A DNA stretch of 42,223 nt from Candidatus Heimdallarchaeota archaeon (GTDB lineage: Archaea; Asgardarchaeota; Heimdallarchaeia; Heimdallarchaeales; Heimdallarchaeaceae): contig JAEOSZ010000066.1 of the NCBI GenBank assembly GCA_016840095.1, positions 77,627 to 119,849 of the forward strand, given 5' to 3'. Below the pieces are notes generated by a model. It was not told the origin of the DNA, searched no databases, and worked only from the letters and a program-made list of their open reading frames with translations. Of this stretch, positions 9,179 to 17,905 are shown piece after piece; within the stretch, counting starts at the first letter, position 1; each line of letters opens with the position of its first letter. A program made the translations under genes and the position numbers.

Positions 9179-9988
9179 ATGAAAGATTTAGTATTTGAGA
9201 TAATTGGAGACATTCTAATAATCAGAGAAGATACGGATGAAATCTCTTTGAAAGAATTTGCAGAAGAAAAAATCCAAAAACATCCATTTATCAAATCTGT
9301 TTTACTTCAAACTTCTAAAATTCAAGGACAGGAGCGAAAAAGAGATCTAAAATATGTTATGGGGGAGAAAAAATCGGAAACAACCCATAAAGAACATGGA
9401 AATTCCTTCTTAGTTGATTTATCAGAAGTATTTTTTTCCCCACGTTTGAGCTATGAGAGACAAAGAGTTGCAGATTCAGTTGAGAAAAATGAAATAATTC
9501 TAAACTTCTTTTCAGGAGTTGGTCCTTTCAGTATTGCTATAGCTTCAAAATGCAAATCATGTGTTATACACAGCATTGAAATAAATAAAGCAGCATATGA
9601 TTATCTTATCAGAAACATCGAATTAAACAAGTGCCAACATGAAGTTATTCCATATCTAGGAGATGCTTTTGATATAGTTCCAAAAATGTTTATAGGTAGC
9701 GTTAACAGAGTTTTACTTCCTCTACCTTTAGATTCAGACAAGGCCCTTCCAATAGCCCATCAATCATTACAAAATGGAAGCGGCATTATTCATTGGCAAA
9801 TTACTGAGAAAACCAGTTTAAAGAAAATCGACAAGAATATTATAAATAACAGAATCAAAAATATCCCTTATTTTTCTAACAACTCTATAAATTATGAAAT
9901 TACTGAATTAAGATTGATAAGATGGTTAGGACCAAAGATAGCACATATTGCCGTAGATTTGAGTTTCATAGCTCGTGAACACTACTGA
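9179..9988 (+). CDS. Trm5/Taw2-family tRNA-modifying SAM enzyme
   Basis: 269 residues from ATG 9179, which has GGAG seven bases upstream; ATG 9167 is also possible. The core matches archaeal Trm5 (tRNA m1G37 methyltransferase) and Taw2 (wybutosine aminocarboxypropyl transferase): V-F-F-S-P-R-L-S-Y-E-R, SAM motif I N-F-F-S-G-V-G-P-F-S-I, then H-S-I-E-I-N-K-A-A and a G-D-A-F motif. The motif-IV region reads N-R-V-L-L-P-L-P rather than the usual N-L-P or N-P-P, so the choice between methyl and aminocarboxypropyl transfer cannot be made. It follows the ATP-citrate lyase gene by 21 bases and overlaps the convergent gene by 23 bases at its 3' end. Confidence 0.8.
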   Translation: MKDLVFEIIGDILIIREDTDEISLKEFAEEKIQKHPFIKSVLLQTSKIQGQERKRDLKYVMGEKKSETTHKEHGNSFLVDLSEVFFSPRLSYERQRVADSVEKNEIILNFFSGVGPFSIAIASKCKSCVIHSIEINKAAYDYLIRNIELNKCQHEVIPYLGDAFDIVPKMFIGSVNRVLLPLPLDSDKALPIAHQSLQNGSGIIHWQITEKTSLKKIDKNIINNRIKNIPYFSNNSINYEITELRLIRWLGPKIAHIAVDLSFIAREHY

Positions 9989-10397
9989 CATAATCTGCAA
10001 ATTCTTCAAGTTCTTTAAAGTGTTTTTCAGAAGTAAAAATAAACTCATTTGAACTATCTATATCATATAAGATCTGTAAGATATCCTGAAGAAATACTTT
10101 CTTACTACTAATCAAGATATCAAAATTAGCAATTAAGCATACAGTATTCTTTAAAGCATTCAAAGCATCAAAAAATGTATTCATAACACTGTCCTTATCA
10201 TTCCTAGATTCAACCGTAATATAAGGAATATTTACTTCTTCAAAATTTGTAGTTAAAGAGAAGTGGTCATCAATTAATATTATTGATACAAGTTTTGAGT
10301 GTCCTTTGGCCCTTAAAATAGTTCCTAATCCCACAAGAAATGCTTTTTCTCTGTCACCAAAATAATAGTGGACTAAGGAAAGATTAGTCATAAACAT
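9966..10397 (-). CDS. CobA/BtuR-like protein with degenerate P-loop
   Basis: 143 residues. The N-terminus (V-H-Y-Y-F-G-D-R-E-K-A-F-L-V-G-L-G) lines up with the start of cob(I)alamin adenosyltransferases, where the Walker A reads G-D-G-K-G-K-T-T. Here the lysine and threonines are gone. The following G-L-G-x-x-x-R-A-x-G-H and a later I-A-N-F-D also fit. The protein is shorter than CobA (about 170-190), and an intact CobA gene is present at 20077-20586. It is therefore more likely a non-catalytic relative or regulator than a corrinoid enzyme. Two ATGs, at 10397 and 10391, are close. It is the last gene of a tight minus-strand run (7-base gap to the coiled-coil gene). The homology is an inference from the N-terminus only. 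Confidence 0.5.
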   Translation of the reverse strand: MFMTNLSLVHYYFGDREKAFLVGLGTILRAKGHSKLVSIILIDDHFSLTTNFEEVNIPYITVESRNDKDSVMNTFFDALNALKNTVCLIANFDILISSKKVFLQDILQILYDIDSSNEFIFTSEKHFKELEEFADYVSSVHEL

Positions 10398-10404
10398 CTA
10401 CTTA

Positions 10405-11811
10405 CTAATTTGATTGGCTTCGTAACTTTGTTAAATATCGTTTATAACCATCTAGAGTGTCTTCAACTCTTAGCATGTGTCTTTCAGCTTTAATACGCAA
10501 TTCCTGCCATTCTTCTTCATCTATTTTTTCTGAATTAAGAGCATGTTCAAGCTGCTGTATTCTCTCTACTGCTTTTTGTCTTCTTGTTTCTAGATGTTTA
10601 ATTACATTTTCAATATCTTCAAACTGAACTGGTGCTGCATCAACCTCGCCTGCCTCTTCTTCAATAATTTTAGTAAGAGCGGACTTTTCATCTGTTTCAA
10701 TATCTTTATCCTTTGATACATGAGCAATTGTTTCTTTTATTGTTGATACAAAATCAGCTGCTGTCTCTCTATGTTCAGGTGTTGACAATACATTGCTTAA
10801 TCGGGAAACAGAAGTACGAAATTCTTGAACTTCAACAATTTCCTCTTCACTTAAACCTTCTTCAGTAATTATTCCTTCTTCAATAGTAGGAGTGCTTATT
10901 GGTGTAGTTTCCCCTTCTTCATCACTTATAGACATGAGTTTTTCTGTTAGTGGGGATATTACACTATCGTCTCCAGGATCTAGAGCAGATAATAAGTTAG
11001 CTAGTTCTTTCAGAGCTTCTTGTTCAGATTCAATATTTTGCATGAAAGGTTCTTGCTCAAATTCATATTGGGATGCAAGTTCTATACCTTCAATCAAATC
11101 CTTAGCATCATCAACCATAGCTTTGTCAGGTTTTTTAGTTACTTCTTCAACCGCTTCTAATGGTTCAGGTTCAATAGGAACTGATTCAACTTCAACTTCT
11201 TCAATAATTTCAGGTTCTGTAAGTTCCTCAATTTCTGGTTTTTCAGTTTCGGTTTCAAGTTGTTCCTCAAAAACTTCAACATTAGTTTGAGGTTGTTTCT
11301 TTTCCTCTGTTATTTTGATAGGTTTTTGTTTAGATGGTTCAGGTTCAATGATTTGAATGCCATCTTTTTGGAGTTGAATCAATGCTGAAGTTTGATGTTT
11401 TATTTTCTTGATTTCTTCACTTATAGAATTGATTTGAAACTCCAAAGTCTCAAGTTTTGCATTAACAAACTGTAGTTTATCTTCTTCAGTTCCACTGAAT
11501 CTATGATACTCAATTTGCAGCATATTAGCATATGTTATAACATTATAAACTGTATCAATCATTTCTGGCAATTCTCGAAACCAAGGTCCTGCACTATCGA
11601 ATTTCAGAAGAACATCCTTTGCTGTTGAGAAATGTTTTTCGTATTCTTTCTGTTGTTCTGGAGGAAGACATGTCTTAACAAATGAAGAAAGTGTTGCTAA
11701 ATTTGTGATAAGATGTGCTTTGACATCCTCCTCTTCTTCTGGGTTGAATCTACCTTTCAAAACACCCCAGAACATTTTTTTGATTTCTTCAATTGCTTTT
11801 TCAAGACTCAT
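10405..11811 (-). CDS. Acidic coiled-coil protein of unknown function
   Basis: 468 residues; I do not recognise a family. Three parts can be seen. An N-terminal helical region (1 to about 165) ends in a heptad-like segment. A very acidic, Glu/Pro/Val-rich linker (about 165-330) contains repeated E-P-E and E-E-V runs. The C-terminal helical hairpin (about 390-468) is rich in Glu, Arg and Leu and includes E-E-E-W-Q-E-L-R. There is no signal peptide, membrane segment, or Cys/His cluster. It starts two bases after the stop of the upstream TIM-barrel gene and ends seven bases before the CobA-like gene, so the three are probably one transcript. A cytosolic scaffold or filament-like protein is possible but unproven. 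Confidence 0.75.
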   Translation of the reverse strand: MSLEKAIEEIKKMFWGVLKGRFNPEEEEDVKAHLITNLATLSSFVKTCLPPEQQKEYEKHFSTAKDVLLKFDSAGPWFRELPEMIDTVYNVITYANMLQIEYHRFSGTEEDKLQFVNAKLETLEFQINSISEEIKKIKHQTSALIQLQKDGIQIIEPEPSKQKPIKITEEKKQPQTNVEVFEEQLETETEKPEIEELTEPEIIEEVEVESVPIEPEPLEAVEEVTKKPDKAMVDDAKDLIEGIELASQYEFEQEPFMQNIESEQEALKELANLLSALDPGDDSVISPLTEKLMSISDEEGETTPISTPTIEEGIITEEGLSEEEIVEVQEFRTSVSRLSNVLSTPEHRETAADFVSTIKETIAHVSKDKDIETDEKSALTKIIEEEAGEVDAAPVQFEDIENVIKHLETRRQKAVERIQQLEHALNSEKIDEEEWQELRIKAERHMLRVEDTLDGYKRYLTKLRSQSN

Positions 11812-11813
11812 GA

Positions 11814-12821
11814 TTAAAACCCTAGATTAATCGTTCTTCGTTTTGTGAAATCGGGAAGTAATGAAGGTTCCACATAAACTTTATCTGTTTTCAAGTCATC
11901 CTTCAATTGAATAACTACATCGAGTTTATCTTTTGAATCAACATTCCAGAAGTACAAGGAAGGTTTTATTCCAGATCGGGAATACTCATCCAATACTGAA
12001 AATGAACCTACTAAATGTTGATATTCAGGGGTGTTCTTTGCTGGAAATATTTCGCTCCAAGGATTAACATGAATTATTATGTTGTTAGTGATTTTTGCTA
12101 ATTCTGTGATATTTTGACCAAAGAACTCATTAGCACCTGTAATAAAACCTGTTTCTCTATCTGCTTTAAGTACAATTGAGATATCGATATTTTTGATTCC
12201 TTTCACAGAATCTGTAATTTCCTTCAAAGTTTGGTTAACATAAGTAGACCTCTCGTCATTCCAATTTATCATTAAGTCTCTTGATTCAAGATATTCAAAA
12301 CTAAAATCTCTTTCAATGTTCCACTTGCTAGCAAACAATCTTCTGCACCTATCACAGAAACAGGTCTTTTTACTAGCTAACATTAGGTCATCTAAGATTA
12401 AACCTTCAATAGGATATTGGGCAACTTCTGATGCTATAGCTGCTGAGTATTTAACCATATTTTCTTGGCTGGGGCAAGCGTATGAATCGATTTTTGCTCC
12501 ATCACTGCTGTTTAGTTGAAAATCAGCGTTTTGTGAAAGAAAATTGTCGCCATGAACATAAGTGATTGCATCCACTTTAATTCCCATGTTATCTGCAATG
12601 GTACAAAATGAATGAAAGAATACACCATTGATATTATCTTTTGGAGCGCTAATGCTTTGGTAAAAAGTATATCCTGATCTTCCTTTTGCTACCAAAGAAA
12701 TTACATCCAGAATATGTCCATAATGATCTAAGAAATCATCGGGGTTTGTTTGAATTACAGTTGGATCAACAACCAATATTGCTCCACTTTCTAGTATTTC
12801 CTGAAGTATATCTGTCACCAT
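11814..12821 (-). CDS. TIM-barrel glycosidase-like protein
   Basis: 335 residues from ATG 12821 (a GTG at 12827 is also possible). The central part has A-C-P-S-Q-E-N-M-V-K-Y and then I-E-G-L-I-L-D-D-L-M followed by C-F-C-D-R-C-R-R-L-F. That order (C-P-x-N/Q, a strand ending in D-D, then a C-x-C-x-x-C motif) is seen in TIM-barrel proteins annotated as hypothetical glycosyl hydrolases, where the Asp pair lies at the strand end. There is no signal peptide, so it would be intracellular, unlike most such hydrolases. The substrate is unknown. It is first in the minus-strand run with the coiled-coil and CobA-like genes. The upstream 146 bases to the DUF296 gene contain only AT-rich promoter-like DNA. 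Confidence 0.6.
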   Translation of the reverse strand: MVTDILQEILESGAILVVDPTVIQTNPDDFLDHYGHILDVISLVAKGRSGYTFYQSISAPKDNINGVFFHSFCTIADNMGIKVDAITYVHGDNFLSQNADFQLNSSDGAKIDSYACPSQENMVKYSAAIASEVAQYPIEGLILDDLMLASKKTCFCDRCRRLFASKWNIERDFSFEYLESRDLMINWNDERSTYVNQTLKEITDSVKGIKNIDISIVLKADRETGFITGANEFFGQNITELAKITNNIIIHVNPWSEIFPAKNTPEYQHLVGSFSVLDEYSRSGIKPSLYFWNVDSKDKLDVVIQLKDDLKTDKVYVEPSLLPDFTKRRTINLGF

Positions 12822-12973
12822 AATCACGATGCTATTTTTAATATGATAAACTCATTTCGCCTTATTAAAAGTTTGTTAGAGGATTATCTCTCTTTTCGTT
12901 AAAAGGAGAAGTAGAAAAATGAAAAAAGATATACTTATCTTGAAATTATAAATCTTAAAATTATAGAAATTAA

Positions 12974-13411
12974 TCATTCAGGATTAAGTAGAAGTAATTT
13001 AAACTCATCATCAAGTGATCTAGTTAATGCTTCTTCAGTTTCAATAATTACGAACTCACCTGTTACTGTAATTTTATTGCCAGGTAATAAATGCCCACCA
13101 AAAGTATGTCCCTTCGGATCACCAACTAGCATATGTAAATGAGCTATGTACTCTCCTGTTTCAGCATTCCTTGCAATATTGCCAGTACAATTTAGTATTT
13201 CAGCATTGAAATTATAATCGTTTTTGAGATAGGTTTTCTTATCTAAATCAAAATATCCCAATGAGGGATTGCCAACAGCTCCTATTCCAAGAACTGCACC
13301 AGAGACTATTTTGTGCTCTTTACAATAAGAGATTACACATTCAAGTATGTCGTCACCTTTCTCTAGTTTAAGATAGTGTACTTCTTTCAATTTGCTAGTT
13401 ATTGATTTCAT
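12974..13411 (-). CDS. PPC/DUF296-domain protein
   Basis: 145 residues, a single PPC (plants and prokaryotes conserved, DUF296) domain. It has I-V-S-G-A-V-L-G-I-G-A-V near residue 35, the H-L-H-M-L-V-G-D motif and G-G-H-L-L-P-G-N, which hold the conserved histidines. In plants this domain occurs in AT-hook proteins; in prokaryotes it stands alone, forms trimers and has no settled function. The start is the only ATG in frame. Its promoter region would lie in 13412-13610, shared with the divergent DNA polymerase gene. Confidence 0.85.
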   Translation of the reverse strand: MKSITSKLKEVHYLKLEKGDDILECVISYCKEHKIVSGAVLGIGAVGNPSLGYFDLDKKTYLKNDYNFNAEILNCTGNIARNAETGEYIAHLHMLVGDPKGHTFGGHLLPGNKITVTGEFVIIETEEALTRSLDDEFKLLLLNPE

Positions 13412-13584
13412 GAAATAAACAATAATTGGTAATAAATAAAATTAGCGGGGCAGATAAATCATCTGTTGATTTTATTAATTGAAATAAATGTTATAAATCA
13501 GACACATATTCTGAATCAATCAATACAGATAGTAAAGATATATAATTGGTATCTTTTATTAATAGCTAAATACAGTAATTGTGC

Positions 13585-13590
13585 TTTATA
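13585..13590 (+). promoter_or_regulatory. Putative TATA box of the PolB gene
   Basis: TTTATA lies 21-26 bases before the GTG at 13611. At the usual archaeal TATA-to-start distance of about 25 bases, transcription would begin at or next to the GTG, and no Shine-Dalgarno sequence is seen, so the mRNA may be leaderless. The rest of 13412-13610 is AT-rich with no gene visible. Confidence 0.4.
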
Positions 13591-13610
13591 GAATACAGTG
13601 AAATAGAAAA

Positions 13611-16388
13611 GTGGGTATATTTCAAGTGAAAAATGACAAAGGTCTCATGAGTTTTATTCAGGATTCAAAGAAAGTGGATTCAAAAAGTAAAGATGAAGAA
13701 GATAGCAAATCACACTCTAAAACAAATAAAGATGAAACAGAATCCAACACATCACGAAATTACAGTAGAGGTTTTAACAATAATCAAAAAGAAGAAACTT
13801 CTGAAAAAAAAGGGAGTAAGTATGTTAATCTTGCTCCAGAGAATTTATCCCCATCTTATCTTATTGATGTGAAATATGATGGTAAAAAAGAACAAGCTTA
13901 TGTGAAACTGTATAATCCTGAACAAAAGAAGGTTTTTAGGTGGTATGATACAACAAATCATTTACCTTATTTACTCACAACAGTAAACAAAACTGAAGTT
14001 GACAAAATTCTTTCAAATGAAAAGGAGTTTGTGGGTTGTGAGGTTGTTAAGAAGTACAGTTTGCTTAATGAAAAAGAATTAACTTTAACAAAAGTATTTG
14101 CTGCAAATCCTTTAGTTATTGGTGGTAGAGAGAATAGTTATAGAGAAAGAATCAGTCCTTCTTTTGAGGCTAATATCAGATATCATTTGAATTATATTTA
14201 TGATAATAAACTAGTTCCAGGATTATTTTATGAAGTTAAAAACAATAAACTCAAAATAGTAGAACCTAAGATTTCTAATGATTTAAAGAATAATATACTT
14301 AAGATATTTGAGGGACAATCATCTGAAATCTTGCAACTTGTAGAACAATATCTTCCAATTTTCTTTGCCCCCATTCCAAGGATAAAAAGATGTTCAGTTG
14401 ATATTGAAGTGGAAAGTGAGAAAAACAAAATTCCAGATCCTCATGCAGGTAAACAAAAGGTCATTTCTATTTCAATAACTAACCAAGACAATGAAACTGT
14501 AGTTTATGTTCTAAACGAAGATAAAATAGCGATAAATCAAACCAAGGTTTCAACTAATTTTATAGAATTTGAGAATGAGAAAAATCTGCTAATAGCTGTT
14601 TTCGAGGAGATGAGCAAATATCCTATCGTCGTTACTTTTAATGGGGATAACTTTGATTTCTTGTATCTAGATAACAGAGCAAAAAGATTGGAAATTGAAG
14701 AGGAATTAAATCCATTCGTAAGAACACGATCTCAGGATATCTATTTGACTCACTCAATACATTTAGATCTCTATAGATTCTTTAGACAGCCAGCTATTCG
14801 AATCTATGCTTTTGGAGGGGTTTATGATAGAGTTACTCTAGACGAGCTTGGAAAAACTATTTTGAATAAAGAAAAACTCAAACTAGACAAAGACATTTGG
14901 GATTTGAGTCTGGAAGAACTCATTGAATACAATGGAAGAGACTCAGAAATTACTTATGAATTAACTAGTTACAATAATGATCAAGTTATTGATTTAATAG
15001 TAATGCTTTCTCGAATTACAAAAATGCCAATAGATGACTTCACTCGAGCTAGTATAAGCATATGGATTCAAAATTGGATGTATTTTGAACATAGAATTAG
15101 AAATTATCTGATTCCTAGAAGAGAAGACATACTCCAATTGAAGGGGGATACTTCAACTGAAGCCATTATTAAAGGAAAGAAGTACCAAGGAGCAATTGTT
15201 ATAGAACCTCAAGTTGGTGTTTGGTGGGATGTTCATGTTCTAGATTTTGCAAGTCTATATCCTTCTCTAATAAAAACTAGAAATCTTTCTTATGAAACTC
15301 TAAATTGCAGTCATGCAGAATGTAAGAAGAACAAAATACCAGAAACAAACCATTGGATTTGTGATAAACATGTTGGAATGAGTTCTATGCTAATAGGATT
15401 CATCAGAGATATCCGTGTTTACTGGTTTAAAGACAGAGCAAAAGACCCATCTTTAAGTGAAGATGAAAGAAAGCTTAGTGATGTAACACAGTCCTCTTTG
15501 AAGGTTTTACTCAATGCATCATATGGAGTCTTCGGTTCAGATAATTTTGCCTTATATTGTCCTCCAGTAGCCGAATCTACTGCAGCACTTGCCCGTGAAG
15601 CTATCTCAAAAACTAAGCAATATAGTGAAGAAAAACTAGGCTTACAGGTTTTGTATGGAGACACAGATAGTATATTCATTCATAAGCCAACTCCTGAGAA
15701 CATTAAGGAATTAGAAGAATGGAGTATGAATACATTCCAAATTGAATTGGGAACCGATTATGTTTTTCGTTATTGTGGTCTTTCAGATAGAAAGAAGAAC
15801 TATTTTGGTATCACAACTAAGGGATATCCTATTGTTAAGGGGCTTATGGGTAAGAAAAAAAATACCCCAACATTAGCAAAAAAACCTTTTGAAAAAGCTC
15901 TTGAAATCCTTACTGAAGTGCAAAATCCACAAGACTTAGAAGATGCAAAGAAAAAGATAGTAAAGACAATACAATTTGTTAACCAGAGTATATCTAAAAG
16001 AAATTTTGAACTTGAGGATTTAGCTATTAGTGTTACTCTTTCTAAAAAGATTGATCAATACGATAGCTGGACGCAACCATTACAAGCTGCAGTTCAACTA
16101 ATTCTAGCATATCCAGAAGGCGAAAAACCAACTGTAGGTAGCTTAATTAGCTTTATCAAAACCAAACCATTCAAAATACAAACTCAATCTATCAAATTAT
16201 CTGATAAACTAAGTAGAGGTGGTGAATGTTCAGTAAAACCTCTTCAATTGGCTGAAAAATCTGACGTGGATATACCTAAAGTTAAAGAACTACTTAAATC
16301 TACATTATTACAACTGCTGGATACCATAGGTATTTCCTGGGAAGAATCAATTGAAGGACAAAAATCACTTGATTCTTGGTTTAGTTAA
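13611..16388 (+). CDS. polB: DNA polymerase family B with 3'-5' exonuclease
   Basis: 925 residues, a replicative or repair family-B DNA polymerase. Exonuclease motifs: D264-I-E266, N-G-D-N-F-D, and Y-N-G-R-D. Polymerase motifs: A at D545 (D-F-A-S-L-Y-P-S), B (K-V-L-L-N-A-S-Y-G) and C (Y682-G-D-T-D-S). Both activities therefore look intact. Between motifs A and B there is a Cys/His cluster (C-S-H-A-E-C ... W-I-C-D-K-H), as in crenarchaeal PolB1-like enzymes. Residues 1 to about 70 are a low-complexity Lys/Ser/Glu/Asn tail absent from most homologues, possibly an interaction tail. GTG start without an obvious ribosome site. An unknown gene follows five bases after the stop. Confidence 0.95.
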   Translation: MGIFQVKNDKGLMSFIQDSKKVDSKSKDEEDSKSHSKTNKDETESNTSRNYSRGFNNNQKEETSEKKGSKYVNLAPENLSPSYLIDVKYDGKKEQAYVKLYNPEQKKVFRWYDTTNHLPYLLTTVNKTEVDKILSNEKEFVGCEVVKKYSLLNEKELTLTKVFAANPLVIGGRENSYRERISPSFEANIRYHLNYIYDNKLVPGLFYEVKNNKLKIVEPKISNDLKNNILKIFEGQSSEILQLVEQYLPIFFAPIPRIKRCSVDIEVESEKNKIPDPHAGKQKVISISITNQDNETVVYVLNEDKIAINQTKVSTNFIEFENEKNLLIAVFEEMSKYPIVVTFNGDNFDFLYLDNRAKRLEIEEELNPFVRTRSQDIYLTHSIHLDLYRFFRQPAIRIYAFGGVYDRVTLDELGKTILNKEKLKLDKDIWDLSLEELIEYNGRDSEITYELTSYNNDQVIDLIVMLSRITKMPIDDFTRASISIWIQNWMYFEHRIRNYLIPRREDILQLKGDTSTEAIIKGKKYQGAIVIEPQVGVWWDVHVLDFASLYPSLIKTRNLSYETLNCSHAECKKNKIPETNHWICDKHVGMSSMLIGFIRDIRVYWFKDRAKDPSLSEDERKLSDVTQSSLKVLLNASYGVFGSDNFALYCPPVAESTAALAREAISKTKQYSEEKLGLQVLYGDTDSIFIHKPTPENIKELEEWSMNTFQIELGTDYVFRYCGLSDRKKNYFGITTKGYPIVKGLMGKKKNTPTLAKKPFEKALEILTEVQNPQDLEDAKKKIVKTIQFVNQSISKRNFELEDLAISVTLSKKIDQYDSWTQPLQAAVQLILAYPEGEKPTVGSLISFIKTKPFKIQTQSIKLSDKLSRGGECSVKPLQLAEKSDVDIPKVKELLKSTLLQLLDTIGISWEESIEGQKSLDSWFS

Positions 16389-16393
16389 GTGGG

Positions 16394-17116
16394 GTGTTTT
16401 CACTGCCAGAAGCTACAATGATTAGAATTTCACAAAAATCCCTCAATATTGAGAGTCTGAATGATTTATACTCAGCTCTTGAGGAAGAACCTGTAACCAT
16501 AAAAAGATTATTTGACCCTCGTTTCTCTAGATCCGGAGATGATTTAGTTATTGAAGGAGATATTGACAAAATTCTAGATAAGTTAACTCAAGATCTTCCT
16601 CGAATTATTTCTATTAGATTCAAAACAAATGATCTCAATACAATATTAGAATCGAAGTCAGCATTGAATATTGAACATGGAGATACTAAGATATTCTTTG
16701 GTACATCACTCGTTGATTATGAACATCTATACTCTAGGCTTCGGATAAATGATAAACCAAAGATACTATCTCTTCTTTTCAGAACCCAATTAGGAGGAAA
16801 ATTTCTTTCACTAATGCCAGTGAAAATAAAAGGGGTTGTTGTAACAAATAAAGTTAGTAACACTGTCGAATTTATTCTTCCCTCACAAAGGATTATTACT
16901 TTGCGAAGCTGGTTAGATGTCTTGAAATCTAATTCCAACGTAGATTTTGATACGCTAGTAGATATATTTCGAAAGACTGATCCAAATATGCGAAAGGAGA
17001 TGGAAGATTCAATGAATTGGATTAATCTTCAGCTTCCAGAAATAGTAGCTAAATCCTCAGTAATAGAAAATATCGACATAGTTAGAGCCTATCAGAGTAC
17101 TTTAAACTTAATGTAG
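16394..17116 (+). CDS. Unknown protein encoded directly after PolB
   Basis: 240 residues from GTG 16394; ATG 16418 is an alternative. No family is recognised. It is soluble, mixed alpha/beta, with alternating hydrophobic strands (for example I-K-G-V-V-V-T-N-K-V, V-E-F-I-L-P) and a helical C-terminus, and no Cys/His cluster. The five-base gap to the polymerase gene suggests cotranscription and a possible accessory-subunit role, but nothing in the sequence proves that. The start codon is uncertain because GTGGGG sits too close to the GTG to serve as its ribosome site. Confidence 0.7.
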   Translation: MFSLPEATMIRISQKSLNIESLNDLYSALEEEPVTIKRLFDPRFSRSGDDLVIEGDIDKILDKLTQDLPRIISIRFKTNDLNTILESKSALNIEHGDTKIFFGTSLVDYEHLYSRLRINDKPKILSLLFRTQLGGKFLSLMPVKIKGVVVTNKVSNTVEFILPSQRIITLRSWLDVLKSNSNVDFDTLVDIFRKTDPNMRKEMEDSMNWINLQLPEIVAKSSVIENIDIVRAYQSTLNLM

Positions 17117-17190
17117 GCTTGAAGTTTACTGACACGAAGAGTTAAAGTTAAAAACATTCCTACTTTTTATGCTCTGAAGGAGACAAATCA

Positions 17191-17874
17191 ATGAAAATGA
17201 AAAGTAAAATTCTCTTGATAGCAACTCTAACATCCTTATTGTTCTATGTTCAATTTGCTAATAGTTATGTCCCAGGACAAACATTGGTAATTGATCAAGT
17301 AATTATGGAAGATACTATAGTAGTAGACACTAACCTTAAAGTTGGAATTTTTGTTAAGAATTTCTTTAACTATACAATTACAAATATCACAGTGTCATTA
17401 AATTTAACAAATGATGCTCCTTTTGTATTCAATTCAAGTTTACTAGGTCAAATTACTAATGGCAATGTAACACTCAATACAACCATTCAATCTCCTTCTG
17501 AATTTGGGTACTCACCAGTAAACATCACATATGGATTTATGACAACTGAATACTTAGAATATAATGTAACAATGCTGGAACCAGGAAAGAGTATGATCTT
17601 CTACTATAATTTGACCTCTGATACAAGTACAAGAAAAACAATTCCCTTTGTAGAAATGACATATTATGACAATTGGGAAGATCTTCAAGAAATAAATGGT
17701 CAAAATAATATCTTGGTTGAATTCATACCAGCAGAAGAAGTGCGAGATCCAGATTTACCACAATGGGATACAGGAAATCCAATATCAACAGCTTGGGCAT
17801 GGGTTATTTTTGCTTTAGTACCAGCAGTAACTGCAGGTTTATCCGCATTCTTACTATATTTCAAGAGGAGATAA
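17191..17874 (+). CDS. Surface Ig-like membrane protein, TRAP-beta-like layout
   Basis: 227 residues. An N-terminal signal peptide (L-L-I-A-T-L-T-S-L-L-F-Y, about residues 7-25), an extracytoplasmic beta-rich domain and a single C-terminal membrane helix (about 200-222) end in the tail Y-F-K-R-R: a type I membrane protein. The ectodomain has nine N-x-S/T sequons in roughly 100 residues, so heavy N-glycosylation is expected. The CARDB/S-layer-like phrase V-G-I-F-V-K-N-F and the overall layout resemble the translocon-associated protein beta subunit reported in Asgard archaea. The likeness is architectural only; a simple cell-surface protein is equally possible. GAAGGAGAC lies about ten bases before the ATG. 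Confidence 0.75.
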   Translation: MKMKSKILLIATLTSLLFYVQFANSYVPGQTLVIDQVIMEDTIVVDTNLKVGIFVKNFFNYTITNITVSLNLTNDAPFVFNSSLLGQITNGNVTLNTTIQSPSEFGYSPVNITYGFMTTEYLEYNVTMLEPGKSMIFYYNLTSDTSTRKTIPFVEMTYYDNWEDLQEINGQNNILVEFIPAEEVRDPDLPQWDTGNPISTAWAWVIFALVPAVTAGLSAFLLYFKRR

Positions 17875-17905
17875 CAAACAACTTCTCTTTCCTACTCTTT
17901 CAATT

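Noticed and set aside
10892..11290. 132-residue Ser-rich frame on the plus strand
   Set aside because: Antisense to the acidic linker of the coiled-coil gene; Ser runs mirror GAA/GAG codons.
12919..12951. Ten-codon ATG frame with a GGAGA ribosome site
   Set aside because: Only ten codons, in an AT-rich gap before the DUF296 gene; no evidence it is translated.
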